Shown here piece after piece: positions 20,801 to 26,086 of a DNA stretch of 26,086 bases (positions are counted from its first letter, which is position 1; the number at the start of each line of letters is the position of its first letter). This stretch comes from Promethearchaeota archaeon. Lineage in GTDB: Archaea > Asgardarchaeota > Lokiarchaeia > Sigynarchaeales > SOKP01. The notes beneath the pieces were generated by a model. It was not told the origin of the DNA. It was given only the letters and a program-made list of their open reading frames with translations, and did not search any database. The position numbers were made by a program, and so were the translations under genes. The stretch is from positions 1-26,086 of the forward strand of contig JAUWBH010000074.1 of NCBI GenBank assembly GCA_030605085.1, given 5' to 3'.

Positions 20801-23800
20801 TTATAAAGTAAACCAAGGGAAAAAAATATTCTCTGTAGTTTTTGGAAACGAAAATGATGTCTTTACTCCTATTGAATTCAGGACCTTTAATTACGACGCA
20901 TACGAATGGTCGAGTCAAACAATAAATATAAATATGGTTAAAAATCTTGTTTTAGAATTCTTAGACAAGGATGGATTATGGAAGCCAATCACAAATGTCC
21001 CGATTAAACCTACTGGTGATTTTGAACTTCATTTATCTATAGGTCAAAACGGACTCCAACTTCCGTTCGCGCAAGAGATGATAATGAGGTTAACTTACCT
21101 TCCAACTTATCTAATTAACGCCGAAAATGATGGAGAAATAGTAGATTATAGCGACTATAATTGCGTTTATAATCCAACACACAGCGTTTTTGAACCATTT
21201 ACTTTAAATATAGAAGGTAAAGAAAGTTTTATTAAATATCAAACAACAGAATTTTATAAATCCGTTGATCGATGGGCTTCAATACCTTCTCGTAAATACG
21301 TAACTACAACTCATCCTGACGAAAAACTTCGCGAAGGCGAGTCGTATACTTTGCTTGATCTTCACAGAACGATTACTGATAGCAGTACTTTTCAATTTAG
21401 GTTAGAAAACGAGTTTGGAGGGGCCATAGTTAACCAGTTAGTTTTTATGGAGATCGGATTTAAACCAAAAGCGGGAATTAATTACAAAATAATCGATTGG
21501 AAAACTGGAATGGGAGAATTTCTTGATTCTGAATCTCCAGGGACCGCTTTTTTTAACGAACAAGGTCAAAAGATTTGTCAAGGTCCGGGAATCGAACATA
21601 TTTTCTCTCGCATGTTTAATCGACCTGAAGTATGGGAGTATAAAGATCCCTCTACTAAGGAAATAAAAAAATATTGTTCGTATTATTACGATTATAGCGT
21701 TTCAGATTCAAATGGACTCGTTAGTTTTAATGTAAGTTTTGACGAGGACTTTATTGGAGACCACAATAGAATCTTTTCAGAAGCACTCTATAGTTCAGGA
21801 AGCGTATCGTTGGACGAGTTAGAAGATTATCGCTTGTATATAAGGGTCTTTCATACGCCCATATATAACATCAACGATATGGCAATTCCAAATGATACTG
21901 AATTATTATGTTCAAAGGAGAATAATGTTTTTAATCGCATTAGAGTATCGGAGTTGGAAAATTACGATCTTTCTCAAACTCACATATATGCAGGAAGTTA
22001 CGCTGAAGGCTTTATAACGCTTTATCCTGAAAACCTATTACTAGGCGTTCCAGATTTACTTATATATCAGATTGGTAGTAAACTAAACAACACTTTCTCG
22101 TTCGAAGTAGAGGTAGTAGAAGCTGATGTTATCCCCGATATAAAACTCATGACTATTGAAAAACTTATTCAATCCCTCACTACTGATCAACTAATTCCCG
22201 AAATAACTTCTGAATTTAATAATTCTAATGTCAGGGGTTTAATACGCGGAATGCCGCTTGTTGCTACTATTACTGACTACCAAGGCAGAAGCCCATTTTT
22301 AGAAGGGAATCCCCAATTCATTGCTTATATTGATGATAACGGAATCGCAACTTTTGCCAATATTAGCGATTACTATCTTCGACAACTCGATCCCGGGGTT
22401 TATCGAGTAAATATCTACGCACAAGGACGCACATACACTAAGCAATCGTATAGATATTGTTCACTTGAAGTAAGATCATCCAATTTCTGTAAATTTGGCA
22501 AACCTACTATAGAACTTGATTTATTAGACTGGTATAGTGCTGGTTGGGGAGGAGCTTCTGTTGGAAATGAGTATTATTATTATGAAGACATTTATCCACG
22601 GCTAAGCGGGTATTTAGCCACTACACATAGCGATCTGGGAGTAAACGATTACGTACAGTTCAAAGTTTTTGCTCAATCAAGAGACATAGGGACCAGTAAC
22701 GCTTGGAGCGAGTGGTTTGAAATAGGAGATGGCGATATAATGATTTCGTCTCTTGTTCTCGATGGACTGTATTACTTTGAATATCCTCTTGGATTTGATG
22801 GGGTAATGTTAATGGGTAAAGAAGTGCGTTTAAACATTACTGCTGATGCCACATTTAATCAAACAGGCATGATTTCTGATAATCGCGAGCAAAATCTGTA
22901 TATATTGAATTTAACAATCTCTGCTTCAACCATACGCAACGATTCTATACTGCTATATGAATATCACGATTCTGATTTAGGTCTAGTTTGGATTGGGCAA
23001 CCTTATGGAAGCAAAAAATATGGAATAGGACGGAATTTCAACTACATTCCCGAACAGAGGATATATGGTCTTGAATTTGATGATATCCTATTGAATTTAA
23101 ATGGGGTTAAAAATGTTGAGATCGTTGAAGTTAAGGGACAATTTCATTATAAAGATAAATATTTAGAACCAATATATGAATATTCGATTCGAAACGATGG
23201 TAAAGCAATTGAAATCCACGATGCTGTAGAACTTGATGAGGACTCAGAACTTGTAATTTCTTATGCTATAAAATTAGAAGCTGGTAAAGTAAAGGAGTGG
23301 ACTTTTTCTGAAAGTAAAGGATTTGTCAAATCTCAAGTAATTTCTAATCCGATTTCCCTTGATCGTGATGCTTACTTAGGCACATTTTACTCTAGATTCA
23401 ACGAACTTAATTGGATTAACAACAACAAAATCGTAATTTTGAATAGAACCTTTCAAAGTATTAATAATAACGATTTTAAAATATATTCTGTAACAGATAT
23501 AGATGGGACTAATATTTTTGATGAGCTTGTCTCCCAAGAAATAGAAGATGGAAGAATTAAGTTAATATTCGATTCAAAACAAAATCAACACATTCGCGTA
23601 GAATATGGCGTTGCCTCGTATAAGTTAGACAGGGGTTATCAGCTTAGTGGTAGCTCTTTTTCCGACGCCGTTAGAAAATTGTCTCCCCTTCACAATTCCA
23701 ATAAACTGTTAGATTATTCGTCGGGAACTCTAGAAGACCTTTCTTTGTTAGATATCCCAAGAGATTCAGCAGATCCATTTGAGAGCGGTTCTCCCAAAAT

Positions 23801-26086
23801 AATAGTTCCCCTTTCTAAAAATAATATTACTGCTATGTCTTTTAACTATCTTTCACTATTTTATGACACTAAATTATCGGGAAATTTCTTTTTAGACGAT
23901 TGCGTGCTTTCTAAAGATGTTAATGCGTTCAAACCGGTAATAGTTAATTTTATAATTACAACTGAGGACGGAGAATCGTTTTTTGACTATGTAAGACTTG
24001 ATCCAAGCGAAAGAAAGAATAGTTACCCCTTCGAGATTAACCTGCAACCTATTTATGCTCTTACTGGTTATACAACTATCGATATTGATATAGAAATCGC
24101 AAGTTATGGGGACAATCCTAATATTATTCCATACATCATTTTCGATACATTTGAATTGACTGCTAACGATATTATCCTAGAAACAATCTCTAAACCGCAA
24201 ACTGATTCAGAAAGCAACACAATCTTTGAAAATATAATCAATCTACCAAATTACGTTCATATTTTCTCAGATAGACTCAGCGACGCGTATGGTACTTTAG
24301 ATAACGCTTGGTTAACATTAGCTGCAGAGGGGTTTAACGATTATGGGCAATTGGTCAGACTATATCGAGATTCTACTGATAATTTACAATTTGAGGTTCA
24401 GGAAAACAACGAATATTATTTCAAATCTTTGGCAGAAAACGACCGAAGATTGGTTGATCCTATAGGATTTCACCTAAATGCGTACGACCTTGAACTCCCA
24501 GAATACCTCCAGGGAGAGATTAATTTGTACGCGGGTAAAGGAAAACACCCCTATGGAGAAATATATGAAGAGGATAAACAATTTATCATGGATTGGAGTT
24601 ATGGCGATTTTACCGTGGATTTTAACGAATTCGATGCTAATCAATACAAATATTTTCTTTCAGAGCTACCCCTCACGAGTCAAGAGCTATTTGTTGAAAG
24701 TCAATTGTATCTACACCACAGAATTAATATTAGCGATTCGCAAAATGTTATAACCAGCGATTTACCCATAGGAGTAGAATTCGCTGTTGTAATTCCTGAA
24801 TCTACTGATAGATTAGACTCGATTGACATAGAATTCATAGATAGAATTGCCAAGCCTTGGACCTGGTGCGAATCGTGGCAGGGGTATTCGCTCACTGCTA
24901 CTGATTTCTTTAGCTATAACCCCTCTGAAGCAAGAAGTTATCCATCTTCGTTCGTGAAGCTAGATTCAGAGACCGAATACGAATTAATCGTGAATAGCGA
25001 TGGTCAGTATCAAGTTAACTTCCTGACTTCAATAAGTAATGTAATAAATGCCCTAAGTAGCGATCTCATTCAAATTGATTTCCACATAAATCACATCTTT
25101 TCTCAACTAGATTACGATATATTGGAAGAAATAAACACTTATAATTCAAAATTAATGTGGAAATATCCAAACGATGGATTTGACAATTGGAAACTATTTT
25201 CCTACCATCCTGATTTAACTAGAACAACCACTTTTAATGTTTCTTTTTTCCATATAAGCGAATACGCACAGATGGAAGATTGGAAGTCTTCGTTTACTGA
25301 GGATTTTACCTTTTTTCCATTCGAGTACAATTTCACCGAATTTACTTTTAGTAAATTCGAAGGGCAATATTACGAAGTTACTCTAAACCTAAGTCATGGG
25401 GGAGATTTCGAATACATTCAAGAAACTGGAAGTTGGGATCTTATAAAACCTTTTAGTTTGAACATTCAAACTCACTCTGGAGAGCGTTTTGTCGAGGAAA
25501 ACTTCATTATTGATTGGAGACACGACAATGCATATCCCGATCAACCCATTTTCACCTTCAAATTACGGGACTTCTCGTTTGAGAGAATGGGCATCGTGGA
25601 AGACACTAAGGTTTTAGTGACTTATTCTTACCCGAAAGAAACGTATAGTTATTACACATTAAAAGAAGAAATTCTGTATGGAGATTTGTATTCTTTTATA
25701 GTTAGAGATTCTGAAGGTAATCTGATTCAAAACGAAGAAGTAATAGCATCCATTAAAGGCAATAATATAACATTTACTGAAAATATTAAAAATTTCTTAG
25801 ATATTGGAGAGAAATTTACGGTTCATTTCGAAGCGAAAAGTCAAGGCGGATTGCTCGAAACTAAGCATGTATTCGTAGAAGTTCAACCGTGGGAGATGAA
25901 GTTCTACAATAAAATTTATCCATTTTCAGGCTGTTCTATTATCGCACCCTTGTATTACAATTTAAGTTCGCAATATCAATACCAACTAGCGTTAAATTAT
26001 CGGTTGCTTGAAAAGAGCGCTCTTGAAAATAATACTGAGTTACATAACAAATACCAACATTATCACGAATTCCAAATAGATCTCAC
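5865..26086 (+). CDS. Giant type II membrane-anchored, beta-rich putative surface protein (3' partial, >6,740 residues)
   Basis: One frame stays open from ATG 5865 to the window end, 6,740 complete codons, and no stop is reached. A TAG directly precedes the ATG and the next in-frame ATG is codon 314, so the start is secure. Residues 1-298 are charged and basic with a Pro/Lys-rich linker (~190-298). A single hydrophobic helix (~299-318) follows K-K, predicting N-in/C-out topology. The remaining >6,400 residues are rich in Asn, Tyr, Phe, Asp and Ser, poor in Cys, and have many N-x-S/T sequons. Recognisable pieces are a propeller/FG-GAP-like stretch (~1815-2130), a LamG-like module (~2690-2806), Ig-like modules (~1687-1710, 4275-4385, 6600-6650) and a recurrent strand-turn-Trp signature. 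I see no catalytic domain. It is probably a cell-surface adhesin or structural fibre. The winged-helix gene is divergent from it. The size is extreme for any protein, and the C-terminus is unknown. Confidence 0.93.
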   Translation, partial: MEKIIISEGGRVPDSKNKASFSLDTIFYEKNDYYLSKLKKLYICYELTRVKSNSVNSLKYVNFRRYLSKIESWANDEEIKLYDLKLSVRDFDSILQLYNLKKFNHAFSEKQEKDLKKFINLSKPYHEYDLKHHPRDENGVKLKTQHLCTLRINKKDRSFNLDGSYVFNGNEVWSSWSFPRKSYKKIFTPTLKAESPTFPDPSPRERNTSTNLTKVVLPRKVEPVINISSLFFCEKQTNNSYDLSKKKSIRSTTIPLLPPDFKLQKDKTNVPKEHKPGNRPFSLKSSIKSLKISSQNKKILCSLLILFHLVLFPMVLGWSYLSLERGICPNPSFALLPQELRSRGNAYDVTKLDYISDPVDLTAITFNSLIVLKFNLPAKQFHKLTFHAELTPLDYDVPNKLKPKAKIYLRDHDFRSQVFTGAFSEKEVYFKVDLSSVRTPILPGNYLFKIFYILQEGISMEKHSTSLEFTLNIHKDKVNFYPQYSEDPRLSNRRGSIYSVFNSENLTYTNSFEANVKDSLMKPVAGHVKLYLVDREKAEYQFTKLTDQVIKDDGIISYQNTTYIHYGPYSRGKIVFDGDQSLFYDTNTHIEDCEITTNKFVNTIHDDPIYRETYNGTVQDYYKNEFKTRDHLFYLHECSAFEPQWIKSPGFKFFSEAPEFLYYDILKSSQVTIESPLITYLGTQAYNAYLEYKYQLFSFNSLNDDVWVNLTSQMFRDGEIVHEQIEYQGYYNNQGGKWQITVLNLSKYFTEGGQQFKIKIKANFIYKAGCSEKISLRFDYVKLEASHLLTYFRGFDFYNGLNEFAAPIERNSEVYYWDNSRPIRVGSEIVSLNNFSEIINPNGFGIFGILEPENRVSSSEFLINYRMNLKDLEFLQDSTLKPSDLNLLDLNIDLDTFYYSDDQSRPDGSPILGSLTCEAMIMVESNKNFDLVLSDELIFNDWKKDYELKDIYLNKKWSVFSEELLFEIDDSSFKINALNNNQLFQLSNQKKKDLFSKVYEISNQSYEDLFIVFKFKLQTLNPIYTNSTTGLNLWFNNILFDFQWENSSGCQIQNYSLDKAKDPFIFFEKRTANADLNVLSDFGIKLDQREDFIAFSSFSKGYYFNESRDNFQYFLPANLSQEPNPRSISYLNSTFDCIGYRDFNGDFLIDGPNSIGRSGLITPNLYSEQTGNYTLRTILKIHPFFTFQNGTDDTTITNYLKSESVKINLEIFNQFNEKIGSPNNIATIAMNSFDIDDFLTFSNNKGEIYYILKAPLTVYLYLDEIITSTDYIYAKLITEFLNSFYIIDNKLFKNQWGVLVDDFKLEFIENGMVLDDSNQIFDNRDSNYPFIDDNPFYIEEFPSYINSMTINGHLFEQTVFFNDRVNLSLSLKNNEEVNSVKIHINKILENDLIITGYSKNLEAQQNSYLTSSRLTYSFYDGYTLNGTLYYENIIYWNGQNIPLKDLNVIRIEEIITEQGVPIPFTFNSIAQELTFDDRYRSFLNSTTNLLLKGVTCDLGWESSFSFNGETWELNDFNILDFITSDPEWYEYVYGFQYPNQSTKNSFEFCFILEYNNGSTVSTPKYLGKFDALKATGSFGKIMPNSNGETKREYWILGKKSSFGNVMFGTANPEHRTLYFTPGYITDNPYDNNFYVEHEHLLLHNIKEVKIYNSSEELIGRMALDRSSEIFPYYALELNPNDFNEGYNWIYARIIDRADNVQIKDIKLYVYKEKNHTLYPAFNFGDTIFYDLNRNYSTDPHQFNGFLNNWNLDVLKSNITVNLSYYKFNEQIWVPLGTSTTNNGGFTVDWYDVNETFYSLLPQQRGYLPVNLTYDERPNIYFYGSYGRFDDSDIISPFLIDESGNIYIYSFNHFTNQWLINRTIQLGISLSDFEIRSQDLNNDNRIDLILFNKKGGSNELRLYLYNTTIHSFEYNQTINVSDDISYPQPIEGPIIREFLFETQIINDAKLYLCISNSSNDVNYVVKLSFDHKLRYIQESETQLPAFYSITTLSLVKDQLYIGTIYPQSTSKPISIIYTLNTDLYNNSTTIFEEQIKGIIADISSFKINLGEILVIGVSKDEYNEDDALFYYLEDNGENCWKHPAMSFEPNSELFFREAIDFKIRAIINSKEPYFESLIVASNNGIYKTTVITEIIEKDVIPLYYDVNTFTEQMLLNRKEDDQNIIYIPFSNSPVKSIINIFKIQKCYILGTYEFDNIEKVSPNAYSLSQDKEGLICNLEIYDWISNPPSSSNTYYTVRYYYEATLTESSEYFSTKSSKEEVSYDQPITSSNSQLIGDNLNFQLKNIYDNSWTFNYGTRGFDWNFQTNPVASGLPFILRPGKMVSSEITLTSQLSELTEFNNLRMNYGTIDYNQFNTVSTTSTLSQFATGQDFLDPNSYQSIYENSYINSVWVEDLTLSSSIDFRTDLGLEDYSSILSIGDVYNIPNTLAYKPEIIEDRIIHNSQYYGGTGTVSKKTALTLQDYYFLVGNQYSLTSSNIILDISFKVDHSDDSDSIKSIFLSTAFAQKAIGTDSPKKIQIALKTEGGYEYFTHEEPDTPGIFNYFYALNDGNNRIKTYNYGESIYSEIINQKFYKLSNNPAKASFLNPTSNYISEGVFKKGNNNIFSFYGKSGSLIEEHVYDYNYLRLNTGTLTDNFVQDGIITFRVSLEGYGSPITLNELIMRQFQCLLFTDKDNLNNPQWNTRGYANTERGGNHGLEVRSGGIYLNDKKEPYPEKVNVDQNSKYRMSITYYKDQNSANSFTINIGTSEDIYIDTSQLDEGIHTIEISYEKQNSLDIWDFFIDGIKQIGFSLSGVTSLYPIITVENGFIEILEVKNQIFNKVNFSDPASWAENYNDSEIIDYSGVGEAMNDITFSSNSLNREIIYCFNENLHDIDTMFEDLLLWTDLEFNSQNTVINGQFEPKFELVNWNDPVSSYSVNYYAQSVLNANELVIDGTPRPIGYNGYSAPYCSKYNDNLWTREGLGWFFTNTLWMRFDFPAFTNKIYIADIDFDYEFRSISDVDITHKDVAINFFDAWVPPTYKMSINFPNGWKSGYDPYLHENHQYKIAPLPLYDYQDGYNYGSYGSVFPYTDSLQMNLVQVTSKMDFGLTTIWKWLDVDSLVFKVKMSSQPVTFKDQIYNINYDVPVNQLNDFYVLKQDHTKLKINNGPNYNKTGQSLRQIVNSFEEVIQTNAFGKNTLNFGIKSNIAYPKFIKNSDTITSINKINDFRIVPKLNKEEGKGKRYTSYPYQTSWYHQQEFVSALPFNLEFSNLAPQDLTDLSEIKFECEFNVSTINFNKWSWRPHLKIYDAFSDKWRPYKGIIEMGGKIIWDYQNDYLPYDEYDSVQLNHPQDRYFEKIGLNNDMSIFEFTLTRDLYPNFEDLLQFSGNSAYLSLLGEIYVIPGVPDGNQWDIDYEDYSNNFQRKEIYSQLSIKNAFYRAFRTTEIFKKDLQNSNDLYDEKPFEKPATNVLDLNLLLGINTVNDIASIHTVFGIKKDPTIVVPLKSHLWDFDRTQGHILLSFEVLMNYDYFNFTMESWTDFVSLGERNYEPNKSLFENIVLIEKVVGVKQDGSIEWFTKNFESGLLSYTDEEPYFISLTNEGAIDYINFASSINISVFEKIRGVVYGIGSYGSERYNKSVQLVHNNSLRFPFNLNITDDIELLNLTLDLTLSSGIISDESINNILASSSYEVSINFYNLLDESIDPLSREKELVGTLNLGDFSLINLSTYGYQVLNISKLDLLGDILNQERLYEALCSKNILLLEITSKFKGEHQGRWLDGDFAFEVFEALINTRTNTKNVENSDSFVISPEFVFNYSISDSNTIQAILFEMNYSEIPQVGTWAYAIESSTNLCNLANLQSYKSPDTLKIQFYHPTQEKWMSIDYVCSDLSDNDPHTFSYFIDTLDFFQFDCLNDNITEYRLEIRFILEDNFGENYDFIRGVLSIEAFKVNIYYKSGSNIDILHPELSFSVDISDLVNDKRNYIEEVKIIPKLDFGVYIKDYLNELKMNEVFHNTAIYSEIVQLFIYDVYNNRIAITSKDFIISLNHDPESYLYNFIKCREGKYFIDVAIDYIWRLKGFNSNFNYSIVDVCAYIKLSNLHVQAKIALIKKEIISPHDIGLNNGLFSGDITNNSTIDVGFIGGFLEKKDNNERVYFKYSFSYLFDANDNNNFGTDDPRIKFVEFVSDVKFTTNIFSNFLFDDPIPPFEYIILGDKKIVNLTTNGNVDKAYLYLSNPRLMIGEFTKIKGNSNKFVYNWTNISNFLSPYYQSGDDLIIVIELFDSLRGLNDSISYKCLLDFQAPELNILMGNGSTDYSSTKFASPWTEFSIECVDNNNKISNIMYQITIFNESDNLLFQSDFNSLERTNGALYDIGIPLEGYGSSEQWYYIIQFKATDAAGNVAFKSSYFNNTSKILVSDKISVIFEDNEVDVNKLYSNTADSLNFTLVDVEGNEIKNRPVDVKSGDYFLPRTYWNEISRSYNLVFGDLSDLILRTKNFFDGAISANFPIDNELNWETKRDNYYVFTKHASQKYPLVLEYQLQPHSFELFPKGIFIKILIPNLYSTHSTINNLKIEFRDDKNNVFTFHMDYLDFDRYFQEVDLYKKFVPGLGELLEIPLYIEFAKLGASNLQSLFNLSRINTISFGIYDAPIWPGNMVSDSLGNGFINVNYPFQNFGISEMSYYHILSDNSNFSAHIGDLHYNYTIDPVPISIDKLDTVITELEVYNEESELSTTQLNTIRFADSIDVLFRINDMVQPFPLDDMSSPMMGLYDVLSDTLLGVSLLDWDNSLQKYHCKFTIAEDIREYGFEDYRLQLKFFPTEIEDITSSTETFSIDLISQSLSKICLWNDREVFINDEYKFDLATKFNVKYGDDLTLKGYLLDNSSYYRKREIIQHKATDPIGAQKICEYSIDLQGLVGDSDFIDKNNFKVEYIARNNFNSIKTLFEVKNGIINDALQSECIEKAWIEYYDYYQRNYPNRFVLKIQWSSKEEDLIPYDTDLLLTYKVNQGKKIFSVVFGNENDVFTPIEFRTFNYDAYEWSSQTININMVKNLVLEFLDKDGLWKPITNVPIKPTGDFELHLSIGQNGLQLPFAQEMIMRLTYLPTYLINAENDGEIVDYSDYNCVYNPTHSVFEPFTLNIEGKESFIKYQTTEFYKSVDRWASIPSRKYVTTTHPDEKLREGESYTLLDLHRTITDSSTFQFRLENEFGGAIVNQLVFMEIGFKPKAGINYKIIDWKTGMGEFLDSESPGTAFFNEQGQKICQGPGIEHIFSRMFNRPEVWEYKDPSTKEIKKYCSYYYDYSVSDSNGLVSFNVSFDEDFIGDHNRIFSEALYSSGSVSLDELEDYRLYIRVFHTPIYNINDMAIPNDTELLCSKENNVFNRIRVSELENYDLSQTHIYAGSYAEGFITLYPENLLLGVPDLLIYQIGSKLNNTFSFEVEVVEADVIPDIKLMTIEKLIQSLTTDQLIPEITSEFNNSNVRGLIRGMPLVATITDYQGRSPFLEGNPQFIAYIDDNGIATFANISDYYLRQLDPGVYRVNIYAQGRTYTKQSYRYCSLEVRSSNFCKFGKPTIELDLLDWYSAGWGGASVGNEYYYYEDIYPRLSGYLATTHSDLGVNDYVQFKVFAQSRDIGTSNAWSEWFEIGDGDIMISSLVLDGLYYFEYPLGFDGVMLMGKEVRLNITADATFNQTGMISDNREQNLYILNLTISASTIRNDSILLYEYHDSDLGLVWIGQPYGSKKYGIGRNFNYIPEQRIYGLEFDDILLNLNGVKNVEIVEVKGQFHYKDKYLEPIYEYSIRNDGKAIEIHDAVELDEDSELVISYAIKLEAGKVKEWTFSESKGFVKSQVISNPISLDRDAYLGTFYSRFNELNWINNNKIVILNRTFQSINNNDFKIYSVTDIDGTNIFDELVSQEIEDGRIKLIFDSKQNQHIRVEYGVASYKLDRGYQLSGSSFSDAVRKLSPLHNSNKLLDYSSGTLEDLSLLDIPRDSADPFESGSPKIIVPLSKNNITAMSFNYLSLFYDTKLSGNFFLDDCVLSKDVNAFKPVIVNFIITTEDGESFFDYVRLDPSERKNSYPFEINLQPIYALTGYTTIDIDIEIASYGDNPNIIPYIIFDTFELTANDIILETISKPQTDSESNTIFENIINLPNYVHIFSDRLSDAYGTLDNAWLTLAAEGFNDYGQLVRLYRDSTDNLQFEVQENNEYYFKSLAENDRRLVDPIGFHLNAYDLELPEYLQGEINLYAGKGKHPYGEIYEEDKQFIMDWSYGDFTVDFNEFDANQYKYFLSELPLTSQELFVESQLYLHHRINISDSQNVITSDLPIGVEFAVVIPESTDRLDSIDIEFIDRIAKPWTWCESWQGYSLTATDFFSYNPSEARSYPSSFVKLDSETEYELIVNSDGQYQVNFLTSISNVINALSSDLIQIDFHINHIFSQLDYDILEEINTYNSKLMWKYPNDGFDNWKLFSYHPDLTRTTTFNVSFFHISEYAQMEDWKSSFTEDFTFFPFEYNFTEFTFSKFEGQYYEVTLNLSHGGDFEYIQETGSWDLIKPFSLNIQTHSGERFVEENFIIDWRHDNAYPDQPIFTFKLRDFSFERMGIVEDTKVLVTYSYPKETYSYYTLKEEILYGDLYSFIVRDSEGNLIQNEEVIASIKGNNITFTENIKNFLDIGEKFTVHFEAKSQGGLLETKHVFVEVQPWEMKFYNKIYPFSGCSIIAPLYYNLSSQYQYQLALNYRLLEKSALENNTELHNKYQHYHEFQIDL
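6759..6818 (+). other. Single transmembrane segment of the giant protein
   Basis: Residues ~299-318 (I-L-C-S-L-L-I-L-F-H-L-V-L-F-P-M-V-L-G-W) are the only long hydrophobic run I noticed in the visible protein. A Lys-rich stretch precedes it (K-S-S-I-K-S-L-K-I-S-S-Q-N-K-K) and polar sequence follows, giving N-in/C-out topology by the positive-inside rule. Because ~298 residues precede it, it is an internal anchor rather than a normal cleavable signal peptide. Confidence 0.7.
11310..12260 (+). other. Propeller/FG-GAP (VCBS)-like stretch of the giant protein
   Basis: Residues ~1815-2130 contain short alternating strands of the kind 'D.DG...IYIY' and 'liVaSNNGIYK' (~2111-2125). A calcium-loop-like D-L-N-N-D-N-R-I-D sits at 1878-1886. 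These are typical of integrin-like FG-GAP/VCBS repeats in surface proteins. The number of blades cannot be decided by eye. Confidence 0.4.
13935..14282 (+). other. LamG/concanavalin-like module of the giant protein
   Basis: Residues ~2690-2806 run G-L-E-V-R-S-G-G-I-Y-L-N, then K-Y-R-M-S-I-T-Y, then H-T-I-E-I-S-Y-E-K followed by W-D-F-F-I-D-G-I-K-Q. The 'y.i.i.y......w..fiDG..' arrangement is the usual signature of jelly-roll lectin-like (LamG/ConA) domains, which bind sugars or proteins. No catalytic residues are apparent. Confidence 0.4.
18690..19020 (+). other. Ig-like module of the giant protein
   Basis: Residues ~4276-4385 start A-P-E-L-N-I-L, carry F-S-I-E-C-V-D-N-N-N-K-I-S in the middle and end F-K-A-T-D-A-A-G-N-V-A-F. 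The closing 'a.D.aGN.a' strand is typical of Ig/fibronectin-like beta-sandwich domains in bacterial and archaeal surface proteins. A similar ending (A-R-I-I-D-R-A-D-N-V) occurs near residue 1691. Confidence 0.45.
25650..25770 (+). other. Invasin/Big-like Ig module near the end of the visible giant protein
   Basis: Around residues 6600-6640 the sequence L-Y-S-F-I-V-R-D-S-E-G-N-L-I-Q-N-E-E-V matches the 'v.D..Gn.i.n..V' edge typical of Ig-like stalk domains. A looser relative, T-I-T-D-Y-Q-G-R-S-P followed by D-D-N-G-I-A-T-F, lies near residues 5467-5495. It suggests the stalk continues past the window. Confidence 0.35.

Noticed and set aside
21001..21240. Apparent preference for C-ending codons before a G in the giant gene
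   Set aside because: A hand tally here showed 8 C versus 7 T before G, against 4 versus 30 before other bases, but a second stretch (11281-11520) showed no clear difference, so it is not consistent enough to claim.
24478..24895. Overlapping plus and minus frames of 91 and 64 residues
   Set aside because: Both are out of frame with the giant gene, which keeps coherent Ig-like sequence through this interval.

Overview
The window is AT-rich and looks archaeal. Promoters appear as single TATA-like boxes, sometimes with a purine-rich BRE-like tract upstream, and T-runs follow stop codons. A 22-residue leucine-rich-repeat protein of a kind common in Asgard (Lokiarchaeia-type) archaea, two predicted N-in/C-out membrane proteins and two very large or long genes point the same way. 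I therefore infer an uncultivated Asgard-like archaeon. No rRNA, tRNA, CRISPR array, insertion sequence or other definitive taxonomic marker is visible.

Layout. (1) Bases 2-2221 (+) are the 3' end of a long gene that starts before the window. Its last ~130 residues resemble a BECR-type ribonuclease toxin domain of polymorphic toxins. (2) Bases 2292-3407 (+) encode a cytosolic-looking protein of 14 leucine-rich repeats, directly behind the toxin-like tail. (3) Bases 3417-5638 hold four minus-strand genes. In transcription order they are a winged-helix regulator, a single-pass membrane protein with a possible degenerate FKBP-like outer domain, a TPR/coiled-coil-like protein, and a 77-residue orphan lying in frame with its predecessor. 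(4) Bases 5639-5864 are a divergent promoter region with a tandem TTGCAAAA repeat and a perfect 7-bp inverted repeat, one beside each TATA box. (5) Bases 5865-26086 (+) are one uninterrupted reading frame that runs off the window: at least 6,740 codons.

The giant protein has a ~298-residue basic N-terminal segment, one hydrophobic helix, then more than 6,400 residues of Asn/Tyr/Phe/Asp-rich, apparently all-beta sequence. It contains a recurrent strand-turn-Trp signature, a propeller/FG-GAP-like stretch with a calcium-loop motif, a LamG-like module and several Ig-like modules. The parsimonious reading is an enormous type II membrane-anchored surface protein. The divergent winged-helix gene may control it, and the neighbouring FKBP-like membrane protein may assist its folding outside the cell. 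Separately, the left end may be a toxin-tipped long protein followed by a candidate LRR immunity or antitoxin protein. Both functional links are inferences from gene order.

There is no gene-free stretch longer than 300 bases; the longest gap is the divergent promoter region.
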